NCBI RefSeq assembly: GCF_016650095.1
Contig: NZ_JAENWL010000002.1
Location: forward strand, 1-49,155
Length of the DNA stretch: 49,155 bases
Source of the DNA: Clostridium sp.
Lineage (GTDB): Bacteria; Bacillota; Clostridia; Clostridiales; Clostridiaceae
Reading direction: 5' to 3'
Under the pieces are notes generated by a model, which did not search any database, was not told where the DNA came from, and saw only the letters and a list, made by a program, of their open reading frames with translations. Shown piece after piece: positions 39,021 through 49,149 of this stretch (position 1 is the first letter of the stretch; the number at the start of each line of letters is the position of its first letter). The position numbers and the translations under genes were made by a program.

Positions 39021-40451
39021 TTATAAGTCATAATATAATTGAAATTCTATTGGTGATGGAACAGGCATTATTTTTTGAATTTCTTTTTCAGTTTTTAGTT
39101 TAATCCAGGTATTAATAAAGTGTTCATCAAATACGTTGCCCTTTAATAAAAATCCACAATCTTTTTTGAGTTCGTCAAGTGCTTCATCTAAAGATCTCGG
39201 TAATGTTTCAATTTTATTTCTTTCTTCCTCTGGCAAATCAAAAACGTTTACATCGTATGGTCCAAAACCTTCTTTAGTAGGACTGATTTTATTTTCTATA
39301 CCATCAAGACCAGCCATTAAAAGTGCTGAATATGCTAAGTATGGGTTTGCAGTAGCATCTGATGGTCTAAATTCGAATCTTCTAGTTTCTGGATCTCTAA
39401 TATACCCTGGAATTCTTATTACTGCAGATCTATTTCCTGTAGCAAAACAAATTGATACAGGTGCTTCAAACCCAGGTACTAATCTCTTATAAGAATTAGT
39501 TGACGGGTTAGTAAATGCAAGTAATGCTTTAGAATGCTTTAATACTCCCCCAATAAAATATAGCGCAGTTTCACTCATTTGAGAATATCCATTTTTATCA
39601 TAGAAAAGGTTTTTCCCATCTTTTCTTAAAAGCATATGAACATGCATACCACTTCCGGCTTCTCCAAATAATGGTTTAGGCATAAAAGTAGCTGTTTTTC
39701 CGTGAGCTATCGCTTCATTTTTAATTAAGTATTTTGCCATCATTGTAGCATCAGCCATTTTAGTCATTTTTCCGAGTTCAACTTCTATTTCAAGTTGCCC
39801 GGCCGCTCCCACTTCATGATGATGATATTTCACAGGCATTCCCATTTCTTCTAATTTTAAACACATTTCGCTTCTTAGGTCATTATTAAGATCGTAAGGT
39901 AAGCCTAAATGGTAACTTTTTTGGAAAGGTGCTTTATATCCAAAATTCTGTTCTTTATTATTCGTATTCCATGGTGCTTGGTTAGAATCTATAAAAACCT
40001 CTTGATGGTGATTAGTAACTTCATAATTTATATGATCAAATATATAAAATTCAAATTCTGGTCCTATTACATATTCATCAGCAATTCCGAGTTCTGTCAT
40101 GTATCTTTCTGCTTTTTCAGCTATAAATCTTGGATCTCCAGAAAATCGTCCTTCATTTTTGCCAAGAGTGTACATATTTGCAATCATACTTATAGTTGGT
40201 ATCTTACAATATGGATCAACAAAAGCTGTAGTCATATCAGGGATAAATCTCATATCTGAATCCTCTATAGTTGAGTATCCATAGCTTGATCCGTCAAATC
40301 CTATTCCATCAGAAAATGTCTTTTCTGATAATCTTTCAATAGGTATAGTTAAATGGTTCCATCGACCTTGTAACGTTACTACTTTAAAATCGACAAATTT
40401 AATATTATTTTGTTTTATAAAGTCTTGTACTTCATTAATATTATTAAACAT
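39021..40451 (-). CDS. glnA: Glutamine synthetase type I
   Basis: 'VDFKVVTLQGRWNHLTIP', 'GIGFDGSSYGYSTIEDSDMRFIPD', 'GPEFEFYIFD', 'HHHEVGAAGQLEIEVE', 'GSGMHVHMLLRKDGKNLFYD', 'RRFEFRPSDATANPYLAYSALLMAGLDGI'. Confidence 0.95.
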   Translation of the reverse strand: MFNNINEVQDFIKQNNIKFVDFKVVTLQGRWNHLTIPIERLSEKTFSDGIGFDGSSYGYSTIEDSDMRFIPDMTTAFVDPYCKIPTISMIANMYTLGKNEGRFSGDPRFIAEKAERYMTELGIADEYVIGPEFEFYIFDHINYEVTNHHQEVFIDSNQAPWNTNNKEQNFGYKAPFQKSYHLGLPYDLNNDLRSEMCLKLEEMGMPVKYHHHEVGAAGQLEIEVELGKMTKMADATMMAKYLIKNEAIAHGKTATFMPKPLFGEAGSGMHVHMLLRKDGKNLFYDKNGYSQMSETALYFIGGVLKHSKALLAFTNPSTNSYKRLVPGFEAPVSICFATGNRSAVIRIPGYIRDPETRRFEFRPSDATANPYLAYSALLMAGLDGIENKISPTKEGFGPYDVNVFDLPEEERNKIETLPRSLDEALDELKKDCGFLLKGNVFDEHFINTWIKLKTEKEIQKIMPVPSPIEFQLYYDL

Positions 40452-40474
40452 ATGTAAAATCCCCCCTTAATTTG

Positions 40475-40497
40475 TACGAATATTTAAAATATTCGTA
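40475..40497. promoter_or_regulatory. Perfect 23-bp palindrome, putative operator at the glnA transcription start
   Basis: TACGAATATTT-A-AAATATTCGTA; 11-bp perfect arms with a 1-nt centre, immediately downstream of the predicted glnA -10. Confidence 0.6.
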
Positions 40498-40502
40498 TTT
40501 TT

Positions 40503-40530
40503 AGTATAATACATGATTTTTATTTGTCAA
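40503..40530 (-). promoter_or_regulatory. Candidate sigma-A promoter of glnA
   Basis: Minus strand TTGACA (40525-40530) - 16 nt - TATACT (40503-40508). Confidence 0.6.
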
Positions 40531-40560
40531 CCCTATCAGTTAAAGAAATAAATAAATCAA

Positions 40561-40590
40561 AAAAAAGCCACAATGTTTTGTGACTTTTTT
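40561..40590 (-). terminator. Rho-independent terminator of the downstream FMN-oxidase cluster
   Basis: AAAAAGCCACAA/TTGTGACTTTTT hairpin with one mismatch and a T-run on the minus strand, after the CDS stop at 40635. Confidence 0.65.
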
Positions 40591-40634
40591 CACATTATAA
40601 TATAAATTATTTAAATTATTTAAATTATTTAAAT

Positions 40635-41648
40635 TTAAAATAAAATTCTATTGTCAATATTTTTTATAGTTTTACAACCCGTAAGCACCATAGCTGATTT
40701 CAATTCACTTTTCAAGAAATCAATGTAAGATTTAACACCCTCTGCCTTACCTCCAAATGATGCGGTTACAAATGGCCTACCAATAAGTACAGCATCTGCA
40801 CCTAGTGCTATCATTTTTAATATATCTGCCCCACTTCGAACTCCGCCATCAGCTAAAATAATAATTTCACCCTTAACTTCCTGCGCGATTTCATTGAGAA
40901 CATCAGCTACGCCTGGAGTTTGGTCTAATACTCTTCCTCCGTGATTTGACACCACAATTGCATCTACCCCTGCATCTACTGCAAGTCTTGCTTCATCTGC
41001 TGTCATTATTCCCTTAAGGATAAATGGAAGTTTCGTTGATTTAACAATTTCTTTAATTTCTTCTACAGTTTTAGGCATAACTGGTTTACCATAAAGTGCT
41101 AATGTAATAAGACCACAAGCATCTATGTCCATCCCTATAGCAAACGCCCCGGCTTTTTCTGCTAATTTAATTTTTTCTATAACCTTTTCATTTTCCCAAG
41201 GCTTTATTATTGCAATGCCTGCTCCACCTTGTTTTTCTAATTGATCAAGATTAGTTGTGTAAAATGAATCTACCGCTGTATCTCCTACCATTGGGAAAAT
41301 GCCTCCATCTAGGCACCCACTAATTACCCAAGAGATATATTCTTCTTCAGTAAATTTACCACCCATATTTAAGGTAGTACCTGATACAGGAGCTGCAAAT
41401 ACAGGAATATCCATTTTTCTCCCGAATAATTCTAGCGAAGTATCAGGATTTTTCGCATCATGTATAGTCCTCATATTAAGTTTATAAGCGTCTAATGCCT
41501 CTATGTTAATTTTAAAGGCATCCCCCGTTCCTTTTCCACCCATTCCGGGTACTTCACCAGCACAAGCTACCCCATTACATACGGGACAAACTCTGCAACT
41601 TTTATTTAAATTCTCTCTAGCTTCTTTTAAAACATCTTTATAATTCAT
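40635..41648 (-). CDS. FMN-dependent alpha-hydroxy-acid oxidising protein (lactate oxidase/isopentenyl isomerase-like)
   Basis: 'LPFILKGIMTADEARLAVDAGVDAIVVSNHGGRVLDQTPG', 'IILADGGVRSGADILKMIALGADAVLIGRPFV'; N-terminal 'CRVCPVCNGVACAG' Cys cluster. Confidence 0.9.
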   Translation of the reverse strand: MNYKDVLKEARENLNKSCRVCPVCNGVACAGEVPGMGGKGTGDAFKINIEALDAYKLNMRTIHDAKNPDTSLELFGRKMDIPVFAAPVSGTTLNMGGKFTEEEYISWVISGCLDGGIFPMVGDTAVDSFYTTNLDQLEKQGGAGIAIIKPWENEKVIEKIKLAEKAGAFAIGMDIDACGLITLALYGKPVMPKTVEEIKEIVKSTKLPFILKGIMTADEARLAVDAGVDAIVVSNHGGRVLDQTPGVADVLNEIAQEVKGEIIILADGGVRSGADILKMIALGADAVLIGRPFVTASFGGKAEGVKSYIDFLKSELKSAMVLTGCKTIKNIDNRILF

Positions 41649-41659
41649 TTTATTTCCCC

Positions 41660-42148
41660 CTAAGTTAAATCATCACCAGCGATGATGTCTTTAAAATTTA
41701 TTTCGTCTAAATTTTCTTCTGTATAAATTTTTATGTCCTTGGATAATAGTAACTGCGTCGTAACTCCATTACCGATTTTTTTAGTTCTACTAAAAGTCCC
41801 ATCGTAAATCTGCGAAACTCCACAAGAAGGACTTCGCGCTTTTAAAATAGCAACACTTGCTCCAACTGCTTCTGCAATTTTTAAAGTTTCATAAGCACCT
41901 TTTATAAACTTCGTGGTTGCATCTGCTTCATCTACTCCGAGAATTCTAGCTTTTCCTGCTAGAACGTCCATTCCGTTCCCGTTTACAATTTCCTTTGGAT
42001 CCCTAGGAGTTTCTAGTCCACCTAGTTGCTCTGGGCAAACAGGAATTGCTTTTCCTTCCATTAAGAGTTTAAATACCCTTTCATCTAAATTATTTCCACC
42101 ATCATATCTACAATTAATGCCACATAAACAAGCACTCACAATAATCAT
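41660..42148 (-). CDS. DUF523 domain protein
   Basis: 'MIIVSACLCGINCRYDGGNN', 'PVCPEQLGGLETPRDP', 'AILKARSPSCGVSQIYDGTFS'. Confidence 0.93.
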   Translation of the reverse strand: MIIVSACLCGINCRYDGGNNLDERVFKLLMEGKAIPVCPEQLGGLETPRDPKEIVNGNGMDVLAGKARILGVDEADATTKFIKGAYETLKIAEAVGASVAILKARSPSCGVSQIYDGTFSRTKKIGNGVTTQLLLSKDIKIYTEENLDEINFKDIIAGDDLT

Positions 42149-42207
42149 AACATAACCGTCCTCTATTTATTTGAATTTCCCTTATTTATTTATTAATTAA
42201 ATTAGAG

Positions 42208-44574
42208 CTATTTAAGTTCTACTACAGTAACACCACTACCACCCTCACCATAATTTCCTAGTCTGTAAGTTCTAGCATGACTATGCCTTTTTAGCATATC
42301 TGTAATAGTCTTTCTTAAAACTCCTGTTCCCTTGCCATGGATAATAGTAATTTCTTTAAGCCCACCTAGAAAAGCTTCATCTAAGTATTTATCGACAGTA
42401 TACGTAGCCTCCGACCCATCCATACCTCTTAAATCTATAGATGAAGGTACACTTTTTAAAGTTAGCTTCATTTCTCTTCTAACTATCTTTGCCTTTTTCT
42501 TTTCTTCCTCAGTAACTTTGGACTTTCGTAGATCATCTAGTTTAACATATATCTTCATAATACCAGCTTGAACCTGTACTTCACCTTTATTATTAGGTTT
42601 AGAAATTATAATAACCTTTTGATTAAGCGATGGCAAATATACCTCGTCACCTTCTTTTACTATTTTTAACTTTTCTCCTAGTTCTTCATTGTTTTTTTGT
42701 ACATGCTTATCTAAGCTTTCTATTTTATTCTTAATTTTTAGCCTTTCCTCTTCAAGCATTTGCCTCGCTTCAGAAGGGTATCCTAACTTTTCTAGTTGTC
42801 TCATATTTTTAAGAATAACGTCTGATTCTTCTTTAGCACCTCTAATAAATTTTTTTGCTTCTCTCTGAGCTTCATACATTGCATTTTCTCTAATGTTTTC
42901 AAGCTTATATAATTTTTCCTGATATTTGTCTTTTAACTTACTAGCTTCTAGTTTCAAAGCCTCTGCCATCCTAGCATCTCTTTCTGCTTTTATGCTCTTT
43001 TCTTGCAAACTTTGAACTAATTCTTCAAACTCTAAGGTCTCTTTAGAAATATTTTCTCTAGCATTTTTAATAATATACTCTGGTAATCCTAATCTCTTAG
43101 AAATTTCAAAAGCATTAGATTTACCTGGCACTCCAATTATTAGCCTATAAGTAGGGCTTAGTGTGTCTACATTAAATTCTACGGAAGCGTTTTCGACCCC
43201 GGTAGTTTTTAAAGCATATCCTTTTAATTCACTATAATGTGTAGTTGCAACTACTTTTGTACCTCTTGCTCTTAAATTTTCTAGAATTGAAACTGCAAGA
43301 GCTGCCCCCTCTGTAGGATCTGTTCCAGCGCCTAATTCATCAAATAGAGCCAAGGTTTTTTTATCTGCTTTTTCAATGATATTTACAATATTGGTCATAT
43401 GAGAAGAAAAAGTTGATAAGCTTTGCTCTATGCTTTGCTCATCACCTATATCTGCGAAAATATCATTAAAAAAACTTACCATGGAGCCTTCTCTTGCTGG
43501 AATTAAAATTCCGCTCATAGCCATAAGTTGTATTAACCCTACAGTTTTTAACGTTACTGTTTTACCACCAGTATTGGGTCCTGTTATTACAAGCGACGTA
43601 AATCCTCTTCCTAAGTAAATATTACTAGGAACTACAAGTTTAGGATCTATCAAAGGGTGCCTCGCCTCAATTATATCTATTATTCCATCTTCATTAACAT
43701 TCGGAATAATTGCATTAATTTCTATTGCATACCTTGCCTTTGCAAAAATAAAATCTAATTCCCACACTATACTTGCATTATTTGAAACAATACTTATATT
43801 TTCGTATATTTTATAGGACAATTCAGCTAAAATTCTTTCAACCTCAGCTTTTTCCTTTAACATAATTTCTTTAATTTCATTGTTTAAGTGAACTAAACTC
43901 ATTGGCTCAATGAAAAGCGTAGCCCCAGAGGAACTCTGATCATGCACAATTCCAGGAACGCTACCTTTATGTTCTATTTTAACTGGAATTACATACCTAT
44001 CCCCTCTTATTGTATAAAGACTTTCTTGAAGATATTTCGCATTAGATCTAACTAGTGAATTTACCTTTTCTTTTACGGAAGAATTCTTCTCTTTTAGTGA
44101 TTTCCTTAAACTGAATAGTAAACTACTAGCCCTATCAGAAATTTCTTCATCACTTATTATAGCTACAAAAATTTCATCTTCTAGTTTCTTTATCGGAACA
44201 ATTCCAATACATATATCTTCTAAAACTCTTGAAGATTCCTCATCATCTTTGTTTCCCACGTATTTCTGAAATAATCTAGCACACCTAAGCATTTGAGCTA
44301 TTCTAAGGAGCCCAGTTGGCATAAGAGAGGCTGCTTTAGATGCCCTGCTTATGTCACCACGAACATCATATATTCCTTCAAAAGGTGCACTTCCCTTTTT
44401 TGATAAAAGAAGTAGTGCCTCATTAGTTTCCTGCAAATGTTCTTTTAGTTCATAAATGTTTGTGTAAGGTTCTAATTTTTCTATAATATCCTTGCCAGCT
44501 GTAGTATGTGTATATTCTTTAATTTTGTCTTTAATTTTATAATATTCTAAAACTCTTAATGATTTTGTATTCAC
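42208..44574 (-). CDS. mutS2: Endonuclease MutS2
   Basis: 'LVITGPNTGGKTVTLKTVGLIQLMAMSG', 'LALFDELGAGTDPTEGAALAVSIL', C-terminal Smr domain 'SIDLRGMDGSEATYTVDKYLDEAFLGGLKEITIIHGKGTGVLRKTI'. Confidence 0.97.
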   Translation of the reverse strand: MNTKSLRVLEYYKIKDKIKEYTHTTAGKDIIEKLEPYTNIYELKEHLQETNEALLLLSKKGSAPFEGIYDVRGDISRASKAASLMPTGLLRIAQMLRCARLFQKYVGNKDDEESSRVLEDICIGIVPIKKLEDEIFVAIISDEEISDRASSLLFSLRKSLKEKNSSVKEKVNSLVRSNAKYLQESLYTIRGDRYVIPVKIEHKGSVPGIVHDQSSSGATLFIEPMSLVHLNNEIKEIMLKEKAEVERILAELSYKIYENISIVSNNASIVWELDFIFAKARYAIEINAIIPNVNEDGIIDIIEARHPLIDPKLVVPSNIYLGRGFTSLVITGPNTGGKTVTLKTVGLIQLMAMSGILIPAREGSMVSFFNDIFADIGDEQSIEQSLSTFSSHMTNIVNIIEKADKKTLALFDELGAGTDPTEGAALAVSILENLRARGTKVVATTHYSELKGYALKTTGVENASVEFNVDTLSPTYRLIIGVPGKSNAFEISKRLGLPEYIIKNARENISKETLEFEELVQSLQEKSIKAERDARMAEALKLEASKLKDKYQEKLYKLENIRENAMYEAQREAKKFIRGAKEESDVILKNMRQLEKLGYPSEARQMLEEERLKIKNKIESLDKHVQKNNEELGEKLKIVKEGDEVYLPSLNQKVIIISKPNNKGEVQVQAGIMKIYVKLDDLRKSKVTEEEKKKAKIVRREMKLTLKSVPSSIDLRGMDGSEATYTVDKYLDEAFLGGLKEITIIHGKGTGVLRKTITDMLKRHSHARTYRLGNYGEGGSGVTVVELK

Positions 44575-44592
44575 GATTTCACCGTCTTTCCT

Positions 44593-46977
44593 TTATTCCA
44601 CGCCTCTTTTATAATGCCCTCTTGTATAGTTTTTAAATTCTGTGGTCCAAGTTCTTTTAATATAATTCTGAAGAACCTCAATAGTTTCGTCGAAATTCTC
44701 ATGGATAAAATCTAATCTAAAACATGAAATATTATTTTTTATAATTTCTGTCATATTAGAAATCAAATTCACTGGTACGTTATTATAAATATAGCTTCTA
44801 CAGTACTTATCAGTATTAATACCAAATTCTTCGCCTTTTCTATCTTTAAGTGTGTACGCGCCTTTAGTACATTTCTCGGTGCAGCTGCATTTATCACTCT
44901 TGTTACCAAAAACACTTCCTATAGCACAATATTCGCTGACCATAAGCTCATATTTCCCGTAAACCATAATTTGCAGTGGCAAAGAACTTTTAGATGCTAT
45001 TTCTTTAATTTCCTTTTGGTTTAGTTCCGCACTAATACAAGTCCCTGCAATGAAACTTTTGTAGAAATCTCCTGCATAGCTATTAAAAACATTTAATTTA
45101 TAATCTCCAATTATATTAGTTTTTTTATTAAATCTATTAATTATGCCTAAATTAGCAGTAATAATACCTTTTACATTGCATAAATTAGTTTCAATAAACT
45201 CACATACACTTTCAAATTCACCCTTAATAATACTCGGAATCTTCAAATAAATATTCACATCATAATCATTAAAGTTAATGTCACATGATCTCATAAAAGG
45301 ATTTACAGCAATATTATCAAAGCCCATTTCAATTACCGCTCTTAATTGCTCTCCACTCGTAACATATATAAGTGTTTCCGGTATAATGTTATCACTCGTT
45401 TCCACAGTTTCTACATAATTCTTTTCTCCCTGCATTTTAAGTCCTTTATTATAATTAATCTGTGTGTTATTTCTTTCTCTTTTATACTTTCCTATTATAT
45501 GATTTTTAACATCCTCTATTAATTCCCGCCTAACTGAATTTAATGAAGACATTGGCACAAAACCATCTCCAAAGCTTTCAAAGTTAACTTCATTTATTTT
45601 GAAAGGAGTATCTCCTGTTTTAGATAGATTTTGGATAATACGCTCTCTATCTATTGGTTTGTTTATTGATTTTTGAACCAGTTCTCCAATAGCATTAAAG
45701 CTCTTTCCCATATAACTCGTACTTATGGTTAGAGGCTTATTCACACAAAATTCAATTGAAAGATTTAGTTCTATTTTTCTCCTATATGCATCGCTATAGG
45801 TCTTTGAAAGCTCATTCATTAATTCATCATCAGAAATCTTATATAAAAAGTCAGAAGCTTTGAATTTAGTTGGTTTTAATAGCACCCTATCGCCGATTAC
45901 TGCCTTTTGAACTTCGTTGCCATCAACAATAATCTTTGATATAGCAAACCCATCATCGTTAAACATTACACCATCTTTTAGTGCTATATTTTCTAAAAGA
46001 ATCACCGACAAATCAGCAGCAACCTTTCCTATTGCAAGCCCCGAATTCTTAGGAACCTTATATGCCATCATATCTTTTCCTGTATTACCATATAGATACG
46101 CTTTTGAAAACCCTTCTCTATTAAATAATTGTGTTAAAACTTTAGTATCCTTATCTAACTTTTGTATTGTATTGTTATAAACATTGTCTATTGCCCGTCT
46201 ATATATTTCCACAACGCCTGATACATATTCTGGTTTTTTCATTCTTCCTTCAATCTTTAGTGATGATGTACCACTTTTAACTATATCTTTTAAGTTATCT
46301 ATTGTACAAATATCTTTAGGGCTTAACATGTATGCCTTATACTCTCTGTTAGTGTTTTTATCTATTAGTGTATAAGGTAATCTACATGGTTGGGCGCATC
46401 TACCTCTGTTTCCACTCCTACCACCAATAATACTACTCATAAGACACTGTCCTGAATAACATATGCATAGTGCTCCATGAATAAAAACTTCTGTTTCAAC
46501 TTTTAGTGTATTAGATATGTAATCAATTTCTTTTAAACTAAGCTCTCTTGATAGAACTATCCTACTAAATCCAAGCCCTTTTAAAAACATGGCACCTTCA
46601 CCATTGTGAATCGTCATTTGTGTAGATGCGTGAAGCTCAAAGCTCGGGAAATTATTTTTTATTAAGTATATTAATCCAGTATCTTGGACAATTAATGCAT
46701 CTACTCCTACTCTATATAAAAACCCTACATACTCCATAATTTCTTTTAATTCATTATATTTTACTAATGTATTTAAAGTAACGTATACTCTTACTCCATA
46801 AATATGGCAATAATCCACTGCAATGGCAAGTTTCTCATCATCAAAATTAAAAGCATATGCTCTTGCTGAAAATTTGCTTCCTCCTAAATAAACTGCATCT
46901 GCGCCCATTTGCACTGCTGCATATACGCTTTCCATACTTCCAGCAGGGGCTAGTAATTCAATCTTTTTCATTTGCAT
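44593..46977 (-). CDS. U32-family ('peptidase U32') protein with extended C-terminus
   Basis: 'KIELLAPAGSMESVYAAVQMGADAVYLGGSKFSARAYAFNF', 'EVFIHGALCICYSGQCLMSSIIGGRSGNRGRCAQPCRLPY', second Cys cluster 'SDKCSCTEKCTKGAYTL...DKYCRSYIYN'. Confidence 0.93.
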   Translation of the reverse strand: MQMKKIELLAPAGSMESVYAAVQMGADAVYLGGSKFSARAYAFNFDDEKLAIAVDYCHIYGVRVYVTLNTLVKYNELKEIMEYVGFLYRVGVDALIVQDTGLIYLIKNNFPSFELHASTQMTIHNGEGAMFLKGLGFSRIVLSRELSLKEIDYISNTLKVETEVFIHGALCICYSGQCLMSSIIGGRSGNRGRCAQPCRLPYTLIDKNTNREYKAYMLSPKDICTIDNLKDIVKSGTSSLKIEGRMKKPEYVSGVVEIYRRAIDNVYNNTIQKLDKDTKVLTQLFNREGFSKAYLYGNTGKDMMAYKVPKNSGLAIGKVAADLSVILLENIALKDGVMFNDDGFAISKIIVDGNEVQKAVIGDRVLLKPTKFKASDFLYKISDDELMNELSKTYSDAYRRKIELNLSIEFCVNKPLTISTSYMGKSFNAIGELVQKSINKPIDRERIIQNLSKTGDTPFKINEVNFESFGDGFVPMSSLNSVRRELIEDVKNHIIGKYKRERNNTQINYNKGLKMQGEKNYVETVETSDNIIPETLIYVTSGEQLRAVIEMGFDNIAVNPFMRSCDINFNDYDVNIYLKIPSIIKGEFESVCEFIETNLCNVKGIITANLGIINRFNKKTNIIGDYKLNVFNSYAGDFYKSFIAGTCISAELNQKEIKEIASKSSLPLQIMVYGKYELMVSEYCAIGSVFGNKSDKCSCTEKCTKGAYTLKDRKGEEFGINTDKYCRSYIYNNVPVNLISNMTEIIKNNISCFRLDFIHENFDETIEVLQNYIKRTWTTEFKNYTRGHYKRGVE

Positions 46978-47078
46978 CTCTCCTAAAAAAATCTTCTAAA
47001 TCTTATTATACAGTAAATGTTGTCATAAATTAAGGGATTTTAATATTTCACATCAATAATTCTCATATATCATACGCA

Positions 47079-47108
47079 TTGCTTTCCGCAAGCTGTTTCC
47101 TATATAAT
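47079..47108 (+). promoter_or_regulatory. Candidate promoter of the TetM/EF-G-like GTPase
   Basis: TTGCTT (47079-47084) - 18 nt - TATAAT (47103-47108). Confidence 0.4.
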
Positions 47109-47154
47109 AGAAATAGTAGAATATAATTAAAAATAGACTAATGGAGATATGAAT

Positions 47155-49149
47155 ATGACTATAAAAAATAGTATTAGGAATATAGGAATAGTTGCCCACG
47201 TTGATGCTGGAAAGACTACCTTAACAGAGCAACTACTTTATCAAAGTGGTTCTAGCAGAATTCTGGGTAGCGTAGATAAAGGTACAACCCATACAGACTC
47301 ACTAGATATGGAAAAGCAAAGAGGTATTTCAGTAAAAGCTGCTGAAATTGATCTTAATTACAAAGACACTAATATCCATGTTATAGATACCCCTGGGCAT
47401 ATTGATTTCAGCTCTGAAGTAGAAAGAAGCATAGGTGTTCTAGATGGATCAATAGTAGTATTATCCTCAGTTGAAGGAGTACAACCTCAAACTGAAATAT
47501 ATTTCAACGCTTTAAAGGAATTAAATACGCCTTCAATATTCTTTATAAATAAGCTTGATCGTATTGGGGCCTCCCCCCGTAAAACTATTATGGATATGAA
47601 AAAGCTTCTTACAAACAATCTTGTTCCCTTACAACTCGTCTATGAAAAAAATAATGAGTTTATTGTAAGCAACATATTTGAACAGGAGAATTATTCAAAA
47701 AATATTTTGGAACTAAAAGAGGATGTTTATAAGCAGCTGCTTGAAGATATAATAGATATGTTAGGTAATTATAATGAAGAAATTTTAAATCAATTCTTTG
47801 AAGGTAATTTAACCCTAGGAATGGTAAAAGCTGAGATAATCGTGCAAGCGAGTAAAGGCACAATTTACCCTGTGTTATATGGTACTGCACTAAAAGGTGA
47901 AGGAATTAAGGAGCTTCTTGATGGAATAATAGATTATCTTCCTGGCCCAGAGGATTTGGATAATTCTAACCTCTCCGCATTGGTCTATAAAATCTCTTAT
48001 AACAAAACCTTAGGTAAAATAGCCCATATAAAAATTTTTAGCGGATCAATATCCACGAGAGAAGATATTTTAAATGTTACTACAAACAAAAGTGAAAAAA
48101 TTACTATGATAAAAAAAATGATTAATCAAAAAATAGTTGATGTAGCGTCAGCAAGTAGTAGTGATTTAGTACTAGTGAGTGGTTTAAATTGTAGCACATA
48201 TGATGTCCTTGGTAGCAAAACTCATATTCCTAGAATACAAACAATTACAACGCCACTTCTTACTTTGAGAATTTATTCGAAAGTTCAAGAAGACTATATA
48301 GCTTTAGTTGAAGCTTTAACGATCTTGCAAGAGGAAGATCCACTTCTTAACATGCAATGGATAAAAGAAAAGAAAGAAATTCATATACGGATTATGGGCA
48401 AAATTCAAATTGAATATATCGAAGCTATTTTAATGGAAAGATTTGGCCTACAAGTATCTTTTGGTCCACCATCGGTTATCTATAAAGAAACACCTATATC
48501 AAGTGGATATGGTGAATCTCGTTATACTATGCCCAAACCATGCTGGGCTATAGTTGAATTTTTAATTGAGCCGCTACCGAAAGGGACTGGACTTATATAT
48601 GAATCTAAAGTAAGAACTGAAAAAGTTAAGATGAAGTATCAACGAGAGATAGAAGATAATTTAGATAGAATCTTAAGTCAAGGTATTTACGGCTGGCCAG
48701 TAACAGATTTAAAGATAACCTTTATAAGAGGAGAAGACCATGTTATGCATTCACGTTCAGGTGACTTTGCTGCATCTACTGCCATGGGCATCATGAGAGG
48801 GCTATATGAAACAGGCACTACACTACTTGAACCCATAATTAAGTATAGGATTACTGTACCTGAGAATGTAGGAGGAAGGGTTTTAAATGACATTATAAAA
48901 ATGCGTGGCAGTTTTGACTCACCACTTATTCACAACGGTACTTTTACAATAGAAGGAAAAATGCCTGTATCCACCTCTCTTGAATACCCAGGAGAACTGG
49001 GCAAAATTTCTTCTGGGAAAGGCATAATGACAACAGGATTTTCAGGTTATGAACCATGCCCCTTAGAACTCGGATCCACAAGGGAAAGAATAGGTGTTAA
49101 TCCAATAGACAGAGCTAAATTTATACTTTATGTACGGAATGCATTATAA
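47155..49149 (+). CDS. TetM/TetO-type ribosomal protection-like translation factor GTPase
   Basis: 'RNIGIVAHVDAGKTTLTEQLLYQSG', 'RGISVKAAEIDLNYKDTNIHVIDTPGHIDFSSEVERSIGVLDGSIVVLSSVEGVQPQT', 'FFINKLDRIGA', EF-G/TetM domains III-V. Second in-frame ATG (47155) is better spaced from GGAGA than 47149. Confidence 0.88.
   Translation: MTIKNSIRNIGIVAHVDAGKTTLTEQLLYQSGSSRILGSVDKGTTHTDSLDMEKQRGISVKAAEIDLNYKDTNIHVIDTPGHIDFSSEVERSIGVLDGSIVVLSSVEGVQPQTEIYFNALKELNTPSIFFINKLDRIGASPRKTIMDMKKLLTNNLVPLQLVYEKNNEFIVSNIFEQENYSKNILELKEDVYKQLLEDIIDMLGNYNEEILNQFFEGNLTLGMVKAEIIVQASKGTIYPVLYGTALKGEGIKELLDGIIDYLPGPEDLDNSNLSALVYKISYNKTLGKIAHIKIFSGSISTREDILNVTTNKSEKITMIKKMINQKIVDVASASSSDLVLVSGLNCSTYDVLGSKTHIPRIQTITTPLLTLRIYSKVQEDYIALVEALTILQEEDPLLNMQWIKEKKEIHIRIMGKIQIEYIEAILMERFGLQVSFGPPSVIYKETPISSGYGESRYTMPKPCWAIVEFLIEPLPKGTGLIYESKVRTEKVKMKYQREIEDNLDRILSQGIYGWPVTDLKITFIRGEDHVMHSRSGDFAASTAMGIMRGLYETGTTLLEPIIKYRITVPENVGGRVLNDIIKMRGSFDSPLIHNGTFTIEGKMPVSTSLEYPGELGKISSGKGIMTTGFSGYEPCPLELGSTRERIGVNPIDRAKFILYVRNAL

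Noticed and set aside
40604-40636. AAATTATTT tandem repeat (about 3.5 copies, 9-bp period)
   Set aside because: Short low-complexity AT tract beside a terminator; more likely slippage than a functional repeat or CRISPR.
44593-46977. Secreted protease or virulence factor, from the 'peptidase U32/collagenase' label
   Set aside because: No signal peptide; conserved Cys clusters and family knowledge (e.g. RlhA, tRNA/rRNA hydroxylation relatives) point to RNA modification rather than proteolysis. Ordinary housekeeping gene next to mutS2.
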